This document shows positions 19,345 to 26,161 of a stretch of DNA of 26,161 nucleotides, piece after piece (within the stretch, counting starts at the first letter, position 1; the number at the start of each line of letters is the position of its first letter). The notes beneath the pieces are model-generated. The model was not told where the DNA came from. It saw nothing but the letters and a program-made list of their open reading frames with translations, and ran no database searches. The DNA is from Candidatus Peregrinibacteria bacterium CG11_big_fil_rev_8_21_14_0_20_46_8. Lineage in GTDB: Bacteria > Patescibacteriota > Gracilibacteria > UBA1369 > UM-FILTER-53-11. A program made the translations under genes and the position numbers. The stretch spans positions 69,134 to 95,294 of the forward strand of contig PCVQ01000003.1 in the NCBI GenBank assembly GCA_002796025.1, given 5' to 3'.

Positions 19345-19827
19345 ATGCACCAAAAAAAGACTACAAAGCACCACATACGTTGGCGGGCACCGGAATACCA
19401 GCATCATGAAAAAAGTTTTTTATGGTTTGTGGTGGCGGGATTAGTTGCGGCACTGTTGATTGTGTACGGTCTTGTAAGCGGCGCGTGGACTTTTTCGCTC
19501 GCGATTCTCGCATTTTGTGTCGCGTATTATGCATTTCACCGGCATGTACCCGAAGAAGTTGATATCGAAATTACCTCGCGCGGTGTGCACATTGGCCGCC
19601 ACTTTTTCTCGTACGCAAAGCTGAAAAACTTTTGGGTCGTGTACGATCCGCCATTTGTTGGTCGTTTGTATCTGCGCTTTCGCTCGCGTATACATCCCGA
19701 TATTACTGTTGCTCTTGAAGATCAAGACCCCGGCCTTATTCGCAAAACGCTCTTAAAGCACCTGCCCGAATGGGAGGATGGCGATGAGCCGATGATCGAT
19801 ACTTTTATTCGTCTGTTGCGACTTTAA
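19345..19827 (+). CDS. Two-helix membrane protein, first gene of the VirB6-like cluster
   Basis: The 160-aa protein has a short basic N-terminus (IRWRAPEYQHHEKS), two closely spaced membrane helices (about 24-44 and 48-64), then a soluble cytoplasmic-side domain (66-160) with EVDIEITSRGVHIGRHFFSYAKLKNFWVVYDPP and TVALEDQDPGLIRKTLLKHLPE. The hairpin-plus-domain layout is seen in small membrane proteins beside VirB6/VirB4-like genes in Patescibacteria, but I cannot give it a firm family name; it differs from canonical PrgI/VirB3. The stop is three bases before the next start, indicating an operon. The upstream 83-codon frame at 19158 is rejected as spurious. Confidence 0.8.
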   Translation: MHQKKTTKHHIRWRAPEYQHHEKSFLWFVVAGLVAALLIVYGLVSGAWTFSLAILAFCVAYYAFHRHVPEEVDIEITSRGVHIGRHFFSYAKLKNFWVVYDPPFVGRLYLRFRSRIHPDITVALEDQDPGLIRKTLLKHLPEWEDGDEPMIDTFIRLLRL

Positions 19828-19830
19828 ATT

Positions 19831-21531
19831 ATGCCCGAAAGCCCACACCATATCGAGCCGATTGAAACTCCGGAGCAGATCGCAGAGCGCGAAGCCGGAG
19901 AAAAATTTCAATCTGATTTTTCCGCCTCAATGGAAAAGATGTTTGAGATTCTTTTTTCTCAGCCAAAGGAGCAGGCCGATACGGTTTCTAAAATGGCGGC
20001 TGCGCACTGGGCGCGCCTGAACAGTAATCCGAATTATAAAAATCGCGTTGAGCAGGTAAAGCTTAAGGTAAGCCTAACCAAGCAGCGTCTCTTTGATGCT
20101 ATTCGAAAAAAGGTTGCAGATCGTGATGCGGCCACAGCAGAAACACAGCGCTTACTTGCCGGATTAAATGCCTCACTGCGCCAGACTGCAGTTATGGCAC
20201 AGGCTATGAAGGTCCAGAAGACACCATTTCGTCACCTCGACTCGGAGCAGCAAGAGACAAAACAAGAGACATTTGAGACAGCCGAATTGATGGCTTTTCA
20301 ATCGACGCTCGAGCTTCTCGAGCAGTTGTCGCCCGAAGAGATGATTGATATGGCGCTTGAAAATCAGGAAATTACCACAATGCTCGCCGAGACACAGGGG
20401 CTTGCGAATATTTTTGAACCTATGGGAGGCACGCAATACGACAAGGTCGACGGTAAGCAGGTTGCGAAGTTCGACAAAGAAAAAAACCCCAATTACTGGA
20501 AAAACATGGAGACGCTTTACGAATTTGTTATGGAAGGCAATGCACGTGGCGGTCCCCGCTCTGCCCTCGAAACAGATATGTGGCATGAGATTGTGCGCGG
20601 CCTCACAGCTGAACAGCGCGCAGATTTTATTTCGCGCTTTATAGCACATGGCAACGAAGGTAAAGGCCTCGAGCTCATGATGCAGTTGGTTACAACTGGA
20701 ATTATGGCAAAAGAAGAGGCGTTGAAGATTTTCGATCAATTAAATGTTGGCGAGCCGCCTGTATTTGAAAATTTAGCGAAAAAGTATCCCGGTAAATTTC
20801 CAAAAGGTGCGCGTGCTTCGGTAGCCGGTGCGCTCGAGCGTGCCGAAGCGATTGCCGCTGTACGTGAAGAAGATGTAGAAAAATTGGTACACCAGTTAAA
20901 AACAAGAAAAATTGATAATGCGGTTACGTATTTTTTTAATTTCAATACTTTGGTATTGTCCCGCCTTGCCGAACTCGGTGCGCTTACTGCTATATTAAAT
21001 GCAGGCGGTGAAATATTTGATGCGGTTAAATCGAAAAAAGATGATGAGGGATATATAAAAGCAGTTGCTAAAGGTGTTTTGAACACCGGGACGAACAAAT
21101 ATTTTTGGGCGGGAGCCGGAACTGCCGCATTAACTACTACTGCAGTACTGCGCGATGTTATCGATTGGCATGAGCCGACTACTCAGGAGGCTGAATTTGT
21201 TGCTGCAAAGAAAGGTGCGGAATGGATTCGCAAAGAAGTTGCGAAACATCCGTATTTGTCCGACTATATGTTTAAGCACTACGAGCAGCTCTATGCTTCG
21301 GCAAAAGATCAGCAAGAAAAATATCCGAAGCGCGGTTTTGTTCCCTATGCAGATTCTATAAAAGTTACGCAACAAGAGGCGGCAGCTTTGGGTTATGGAA
21401 CCGATTCTGTCGGTGTTATGCGCGCAAAGGGAAAAATCATCGAGTTTTTTAAAGTCGGTGCAGCAATGCAGGCCACCACGACTGCACAGTTAAAAACTGA
21501 ATTAGAGAGCCGCGATATCGGACTCGCTTAA
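19831..21531 (+). CDS. Helical hypothetical protein, 566 aa, in the VirB6-like cluster
   Basis: There is no recognised domain. The protein is overwhelmingly alpha-helical and charged. Residues 30-240 look like coiled-coil or helical bundles (NRVEQVKLKVSLTKQRLFDAIRKKV). Residues about 361-395 and 423-444 contain hydrophobic stretches (AVTYFFNFNTLVLSRLAELG; YFWAGAGTAALTTTAVLRDV) that could be membrane-associated. There is no signal peptide. It starts three bases after the previous stop and ends 11 bp before the VirB6-like gene, so it is probably a structural or accessory partner of that membrane complex. Function is unknown. Confidence 0.8.
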   Translation: MPESPHHIEPIETPEQIAEREAGEKFQSDFSASMEKMFEILFSQPKEQADTVSKMAAAHWARLNSNPNYKNRVEQVKLKVSLTKQRLFDAIRKKVADRDAATAETQRLLAGLNASLRQTAVMAQAMKVQKTPFRHLDSEQQETKQETFETAELMAFQSTLELLEQLSPEEMIDMALENQEITTMLAETQGLANIFEPMGGTQYDKVDGKQVAKFDKEKNPNYWKNMETLYEFVMEGNARGGPRSALETDMWHEIVRGLTAEQRADFISRFIAHGNEGKGLELMMQLVTTGIMAKEEALKIFDQLNVGEPPVFENLAKKYPGKFPKGARASVAGALERAEAIAAVREEDVEKLVHQLKTRKIDNAVTYFFNFNTLVLSRLAELGALTAILNAGGEIFDAVKSKKDDEGYIKAVAKGVLNTGTNKYFWAGAGTAALTTTAVLRDVIDWHEPTTQEAEFVAAKKGAEWIRKEVAKHPYLSDYMFKHYEQLYASAKDQQEKYPKRGFVPYADSIKVTQQEAAALGYGTDSVGVMRAKGKIIEFFKVGAAMQATTTAQLKTELESRDIGLA

Positions 21532-21542
21532 TCATATACATT

Positions 21543-23726
21543 ATGAGCTTCACAAGCCCCACACAATTGCTATCACAGATTATTACACCCCGGCGCCTGC
21601 TGCTGCTGGCGGCGGTGCTTGGTGTAGCGCTCTTGATACCCGAAACAACGTTTGCACAAGCTGGAGACGGCGATAGTACGCAAATTCTGAACTCAATTAA
21701 TCAAATTATTAATCTGATTTTGCGCTCGCTCTCGATGATTCTCTGGCCGGTAATTGCGATGATTGGAAGCTTGCTCGATAACGAGCTGATCTTTGGGGGT
21801 GCTATGGGCACGAAGCTGCAGGCGCTCTGGGTGCAGATCCGAAATTTGGTGAATATCGGATTTGTCCTGGTACTCTTGGCAATTGCTGTATATAACGTGC
21901 TTGGTGTTGGAGAAGAGAGCGGAAGTGTGCCGCTTGCCTTTAAAACAGTGATGCCGAAATTTGTTATTGCATTGCTTCTCGTGAACTTTTCATTTTTGGG
22001 TGCAAAGGTAGTTTTGGATTTTACGAATGTACTCACCGGTGCTGTTTTTGCACTGCCAGGAACCGTGGGGAGTAACAACAATATGATCCAGCTTATGGAG
22101 GCAAGTTGTGCAAACTCCAGCAAAGAAAAGCCGCTGCTGAGTAATTGCGACGAGCAAGGGCAACTTACAGAAAAGGCCCGGGATTTTTTCCGGCAGATCG
22201 ATAAGAGCAATATTACAATGGTCTATGCCATTAAATTTGCTCAGGCACATCAATTCAAATTTGTAAAAGATGATATTCGTGACATTACACAGCTCGGCTT
22301 TAATATTATTTTTAATACTGTTTTATTTGTGGTCTATGCGGCTTCGTTTGTTGCACTCTTTGTTGTGCTGCTTTTGCGCCTCGTAATTTTGTGGGTGGGT
22401 GTAGTGGCTTCGCCGCTCGTGGCGGTCGCTATTGTATTTCCAAATATAGGACAGCTGCTTGGTGAGGGGGAAAATTTAAAAGATCTCTTTTTGAATAATG
22501 CCCTTGCACCGCTTAAGATCGGTTTGGTCTTATCGATCGGGTACATTATGCTCGATGCATTTCAAGCAGACCCATCGCTGCATGGAGAGCTGCTCTCGTC
22601 GAATACGCTGAGTTCGCTCGATCCGAATGCACTTGTTACCGGCATTACTGATTTGCAGCAGCTTATGGTGGCGGTTGCATCGGTTGCAATTATTTGGACG
22701 GGTGTCTTTGGTGCAGCGGAGAAAACCGTTGCCAAAGGTATTACCGGATTTATTAGTGAACACTTGAAGAGCTTTGGTAAGTTTGCAGCTAAACTGCCGA
22801 CCTATGCGCAGGTTATTCCGGTGGGTGATAGCGGATTATTTGGAAAGAAAAAGGGAGAAAACGTTACGCTTCAACAGCTGATTGCGACAGGCAGACATGG
22901 TGCTCAAATTCTACAGCAGAAGCGTGGTACATCTTTGCTTAGCGGTGCCGTTCCGGTGAGTCACGAATTTATTCGCAATCTTCAGACAAAACCTCAGCAT
23001 GAGGTAGGAGAAGTAATTATTAAAAATCCCGAGCAGTTATTTAACCCTCAAAACTGGGCTGCATTTCGAGAACGGGTTATCCGTGATAATGGAGGCGAAC
23101 AGGGTCTGAGTCAGGGCTTTTTAAAGAGTCAAGATTTGCGTGATTTTGCGCGTGATGGAAATCGAAGTGATGTTCAAATTATTGATAATAAAGTTTTGAA
23201 TGGTGCATTGCGACGTGCACGTATTGACACGCCTACTGCACTTCTTCAAAAAGCAGATACAGCTTCGCGCCAGACGCCATCACAACAAACATCCCCAACA
23301 ACGCAAGCGCCAAAAATTGTTGCGAAACAAGATGATGCGCGTGCGGAAAAACGTGCCAAGACAAAGCCGGCAGCTATTGCGGCAAAACAAGGCTTTTTTG
23401 AAGAACTGGAGGCAGCTGAAATTCAAGCGCTCTACGGTGGCACTTCAGAGCAGTTGTTTAACGCAATTATCGACAGTCATAAAAAATCAAATGGAAACTT
23501 GCGGCCACTTTCTGTTGACCAAATTTCTGCTATTAAAAGTTTTGCCCAAGATATTGAAAAAGCAAAGGGAGCGTCCGATGAACAAGGGGCAATTAAAACT
23601 GCAATTAAAGATATTCAGGCGCATGGCGTACACGAGGATTTGATCATTAGTGTTGTAAATACAACGGACAATCAAACCGCGAAAACCAATATAAAGCAGT
23701 TCGTTAAACAGCCAGGTACACAATAA
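21543..23726 (+). CDS. VirB6/TrbL-like polytopic membrane protein, 727 aa
   Basis: An N-terminal signal sequence (RRLLLLAAVLGVALLIPETTFAQA) is followed by at least six membrane helices up to about residue 395 (INLILRSLSMILWPVIAMIG, LVNIGFVLVLLAIAVYNVLG, MPKFVIALLLVNFSFLGAKV, IIFNTVLFVVYAASFVALFV, VVLLLRLVILWVGVVASPLV, LMVAVASVAIIWTGVFGAAE). A roughly 330-residue soluble, Gln/Lys/Ala-rich tail follows. This hydrophobic core plus long tail matches VirB6/TrbL-type inner-membrane channel components of type IV secretion systems, by pattern rather than by motif. It is the third gene of the cluster. In this lineage such loci are thought to serve DNA uptake or secretion, but no ATPase is visible inside the window to confirm that. 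Confidence 0.8.
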   Translation: MSFTSPTQLLSQIITPRRLLLLAAVLGVALLIPETTFAQAGDGDSTQILNSINQIINLILRSLSMILWPVIAMIGSLLDNELIFGGAMGTKLQALWVQIRNLVNIGFVLVLLAIAVYNVLGVGEESGSVPLAFKTVMPKFVIALLLVNFSFLGAKVVLDFTNVLTGAVFALPGTVGSNNNMIQLMEASCANSSKEKPLLSNCDEQGQLTEKARDFFRQIDKSNITMVYAIKFAQAHQFKFVKDDIRDITQLGFNIIFNTVLFVVYAASFVALFVVLLLRLVILWVGVVASPLVAVAIVFPNIGQLLGEGENLKDLFLNNALAPLKIGLVLSIGYIMLDAFQADPSLHGELLSSNTLSSLDPNALVTGITDLQQLMVAVASVAIIWTGVFGAAEKTVAKGITGFISEHLKSFGKFAAKLPTYAQVIPVGDSGLFGKKKGENVTLQQLIATGRHGAQILQQKRGTSLLSGAVPVSHEFIRNLQTKPQHEVGEVIIKNPEQLFNPQNWAAFRERVIRDNGGEQGLSQGFLKSQDLRDFARDGNRSDVQIIDNKVLNGALRRARIDTPTALLQKADTASRQTPSQQTSPTTQAPKIVAKQDDARAEKRAKTKPAAIAAKQGFFEELEAAEIQALYGGTSEQLFNAIIDSHKKSNGNLRPLSVDQISAIKSFAQDIEKAKGASDEQGAIKTAIKDIQAHGVHEDLIISVVNTTDNQTAKTNIKQFVKQPGTQ

Positions 23727-23736
23727 TTTTTAGAAT

Positions 23737-26161
23737 ATGCCAAGGGCACAGCGACAACAAGTGAATACCGGCAGCACTCAAGAAGAGCAGCGCGAGCAGC
23801 GCCGCCAAATGGGTACCCGCATTCAACAAATGGAGATAGAGGAGTCCACGCGCCAGATTTTGCGCGAGGCCTTGGCGTCCGGAAGCCAGGAACAGCTGAA
23901 TATGGTGCAGCGTTTGCTGGCCGGGGATATTAATGTCGAGCAGTTTAAAAATGAGTTTCGGAATATGGAGGCGGTGAATGAGTCTTGGAAGAATATCGGA
24001 AAAATTCAGCGTGAAATTCGCGAAAAAATTGAGAAGTGGAATGAAAGAATCGAGAGTTATGCTGAAGCGCTGCCGCAAAATAAGCGGTTTGAAAGTCTGT
24101 TAAAAAAGATTCGCCGGCTGAATTATCGCGACGATAAAATCGATCAGGAGCTGAAGCGTACTTTGGCCGCACTTGCACAGCAGCGCGATGGCAGGCCTCC
24201 CATTATTACGGGCGAGCAAGCTTCGAATATTTACGGTCTCGATCCGCGCCGCGAAAATATTTTGCCGGTAATTGCTTTTTTAAATACTCGGGAGACTGCC
24301 GAACAGTACCGCACAATCCGCCTATTAAAAAAACAAGAAGGAGATATCGATCAAGAGGCGAATAACATTATTAATGAATTCGATAAAATCGTTAAAGATA
24401 ATTTTAGTGCCGGAAAAAAGAAGCAGATGGAGAAGAAAATAAAAAAGAATGCAAGTAAGACGACCGGCATTGCATTGGAGGTTGGAACCGTTATGCAGTA
24501 TAACGATCCGGAAAATGTAGTTCGGATTTTTGGTGACCGCCCGCAGGCCGAGATTACCGATGTGTCTTTTGAAGATTATCCGATTCGCGATCATATTACT
24601 GGCAAGGTTATTGATCGCGGACTCGGTACGCTGTTTATTACTGTTGGCGAGGGGTCAAATGCAGAAAAGATGTCGTTAGGCAGATTTAAAAAATGGGTCG
24701 ATGCGACCGATGCTGAGGAAGTTGTGCCGTCTTGGTTGAAAGTGCAGGAAATTTTGCCGCTTAAGTCGTACGGACTCGATTTAAACGTCGGCGACGAGCT
24801 TTGGTATAAACGGCCAGTGCATGTCGAGCAGGGGAGCATTACTTATACTCCGACCTATGTTCGTATTTCAAAAACAGATGCCAACCGCGTCTATTTTTCG
24901 AGTCCGGTCTTTTATCACAATACGCTTACCCAGCTGACCGATCCGGATATGTATAGCTCTATGACCTTTGGCCAATTTGCAAAGTGGTGGCGCAGGCAGG
25001 AGGTTGAAAAATCGGTAACCTTGGAGGGGCTACGTAAAGCTCTGGAATTTCATAACAAAGAAGAGAACAAAATGTTCGACCGCTCTTCGAAAGATTTTCC
25101 GCCAATTCTTGTGAAAGAAAAAGAAGAGCTTCGTTTTGAGGATGAAGATATGGGCAGCCGAAGATATAAGATAGCAAAAGTGAGTGCTGACGGCATCGTT
25201 TTAGACGACGGAAACAAATATGATTTTCCCGAATTTCTTTCTTGGGTTCGTACGAATAACGTTGTGCATGCGCCCGAGCGTCCTTTGACTCCTGCAGAGC
25301 AGAAGACACTGGAAGACCAGCATAAGGCATTAAAGCTTCAGAAAGAATCAGAGGAAATCGAGCGTCAAGAGGCAGAGGCACGGGGAATTCAGCGTGAATT
25401 AGAAGAGGCCGCTGACCGCGAACGCAAAGTCGGACCTTCATTAATGAATCGTGTCAAAAAATTATGGTGGGGAACAACATTTCTCTCATTTCAAGATATT
25501 TGGAAGATGATTGTGGAGGTAAATGAATTTATAAAACGCAAACACGAGCGCCGCAGCAAGGGCCGTTACGGTAAGGTAGGCAAGCGCTTGCCGTGGGTGC
25601 TTGGTACTGAGTTTGAGCGCGTTGCACAATCCGCCGAAAACGAAGAGGTTAATAAATACAAAGAAGCTATGGAGCAGTGGGGTGAAGATTCAATTAAAAG
25701 CACGCTCTATAAAACCTCGAGCAGTGATATTGCCAAGGCCTGTATTCAGAGTCTCGTAGATAAAGGTGAGATGCGCTGGGACAGTCCAGAGTTTTGGGAG
25801 ACAATGAATCGTCTGACCGCCCGCTATACCATGCGCGGTGCCGAACTCTATATTCCGCCGCCGCATCTTATGCCACAAGGTGAGTCCGGAGAAGATATGG
25901 CAATGAAGGCCATGGATGCAATTTGGGGTGAAGGCGGCGCTGCCGACTGGTACCAGTCGAATATTAGTAAGTACAACAGCAGTAAAAGTAATTTTGAGTA
26001 TAAGTTTAAGCAGCTCGAGAACGATCCAAAGGGAATCGGCGGTCCAGCCGGGGCGCTGGAAAAATTTATTTACGATTGGCGGCATGGCAGCTATGTGCAT
26101 GCCGCGGAATATGAAGAGATGGTCGATGCAGCGATTCAGTACGGCAAAATGGGTGCCGAGT
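23737..26161 (+). CDS. Large cytosolic protein with FxxW repeats, 3' truncated by the window
   Basis: I translated this frame by hand. It is open from ATG 23737 to the end of the window (808 codons, no stop). There is no signal peptide or membrane helix. Residues 1-150 are coiled-coil-like (TQEEQREQRRQMGTRIQQME). Three related modules follow, each a beta-rich stretch ending in an aromatic motif: SLGRFKKWV (from about residue 313), TFGQFAKWW (about 410) and DFPEFLSWV (about 496), spaced about 97 and 86 residues apart. The C-terminal part (from about 570) is again helical, beginning with a Glu/Gln-rich coil and a tryptophan-rich segment (VKKLWWGTTFLSFQDIWKMI). It starts ten bases after the VirB6-like gene. 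No function is known to me; it may be a scaffold or substrate of the membrane complex. Confidence 0.85.
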   Translation, partial: MPRAQRQQVNTGSTQEEQREQRRQMGTRIQQMEIEESTRQILREALASGSQEQLNMVQRLLAGDINVEQFKNEFRNMEAVNESWKNIGKIQREIREKIEKWNERIESYAEALPQNKRFESLLKKIRRLNYRDDKIDQELKRTLAALAQQRDGRPPIITGEQASNIYGLDPRRENILPVIAFLNTRETAEQYRTIRLLKKQEGDIDQEANNIINEFDKIVKDNFSAGKKKQMEKKIKKNASKTTGIALEVGTVMQYNDPENVVRIFGDRPQAEITDVSFEDYPIRDHITGKVIDRGLGTLFITVGEGSNAEKMSLGRFKKWVDATDAEEVVPSWLKVQEILPLKSYGLDLNVGDELWYKRPVHVEQGSITYTPTYVRISKTDANRVYFSSPVFYHNTLTQLTDPDMYSSMTFGQFAKWWRRQEVEKSVTLEGLRKALEFHNKEENKMFDRSSKDFPPILVKEKEELRFEDEDMGSRRYKIAKVSADGIVLDDGNKYDFPEFLSWVRTNNVVHAPERPLTPAEQKTLEDQHKALKLQKESEEIERQEAEARGIQRELEEAADRERKVGPSLMNRVKKLWWGTTFLSFQDIWKMIVEVNEFIKRKHERRSKGRYGKVGKRLPWVLGTEFERVAQSAENEEVNKYKEAMEQWGEDSIKSTLYKTSSSDIAKACIQSLVDKGEMRWDSPEFWETMNRLTARYTMRGAELYIPPPHLMPQGESGEDMAMKAMDAIWGEGGAADWYQSNISKYNSSKSNFEYKFKQLENDPKGIGGPAGALEKFIYDWRHGSYVHAAEYEEMVDAAIQYGKMGAE

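Noticed and set aside
19158..19409. 83-codon plus-strand frame upstream of the VirB6-like cluster
   Set aside because: It starts within the terminator of the rpsF operon, crosses palindromes and overlaps the better-supported gene at 19345 in another frame.
23200..23643. 147-codon Lys/Arg/Leu-rich frame inside the VirB6-like gene
   Set aside because: It is an out-of-frame reading of the soluble tail with no start signal.

Overview
The window looks like a stretch of a small-genome bacterial chromosome, most likely Candidate Phyla Radiation / Patescibacteria (Parcubacteria-like). This is an inference. It rests on the mix of compact core genes with many unrecognised ORFs, the near absence of Shine-Dalgarno sequences, -10 boxes placed so that mRNAs would begin at or next to the ATG, a zinc-ribbon type bS18, an rpsF-ssb-rpsR operon, and a VirB6/TrbL-like membrane-protein cluster of the kind common in that group. 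No rRNA or other phylogenetic marker is present to prove it.

Layout. 1-999: 3' part of an S41 (CtpA-like) protease. 1041-2540: two unrecognised genes with tRNA-Ser(GCT) between them. 2659-3763: an AlkD-like HEAT-repeat gene with a GC-rich repeat tail, convergent with a small RRM RNA-binding protein across a bidirectional terminator; the RRM gene has a strongly structured leader. 3994-4488: DoxX-like membrane protein. 4524-7229 (minus): an unknown gene and the UvrD/PcrA helicase. 7250-8150: an AT-rich unknown exported/anchored protein bracketed by imperfect 39-bp direct repeats. 8219-9397 (minus): L,D-transpeptidase, divergent from an unknown gene and followed on the plus strand by yebC. 10854-11224: a 371-bp gap with a tmRNA-3'-end-like structured RNA, a terminator hairpin, and two perfect LexA-type operators in front of lexA. 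11846-12231: a long hairpin, a small ORF and tRNA-Thr(CGT). 12361-17741: a polyproline membrane protein, a stand-alone NIF3/YqfO-insert-like protein, then mutS-mutL with a TAATG overlap. 17847-19134: rpsF-ssb-rpsR. 19345-26161: a co-directional cluster of four genes (small two-helix membrane protein, 566-aa helical protein, 727-aa VirB6-like protein, and a cytosolic protein of more than 808 aa running off the end).

Functional themes. DNA maintenance is heavily represented (PcrA, LexA, MutS, MutL, SSB, AlkD-like). Envelope functions are the S41 protease, the L,D-transpeptidase, DoxX and the VirB6-like cluster.

The most unusual signals are: the tmRNA-like mini-RNA before lexA with a partial copy downstream; the flanking direct repeats whose sequence encodes two related protein tails; a 22-bp GC-rich element shared by the coding sequences of the AlkD-like gene and mutS; the recurrent TATACT-N8-ATG leaderless architecture; and the structured leader of the RRM gene.
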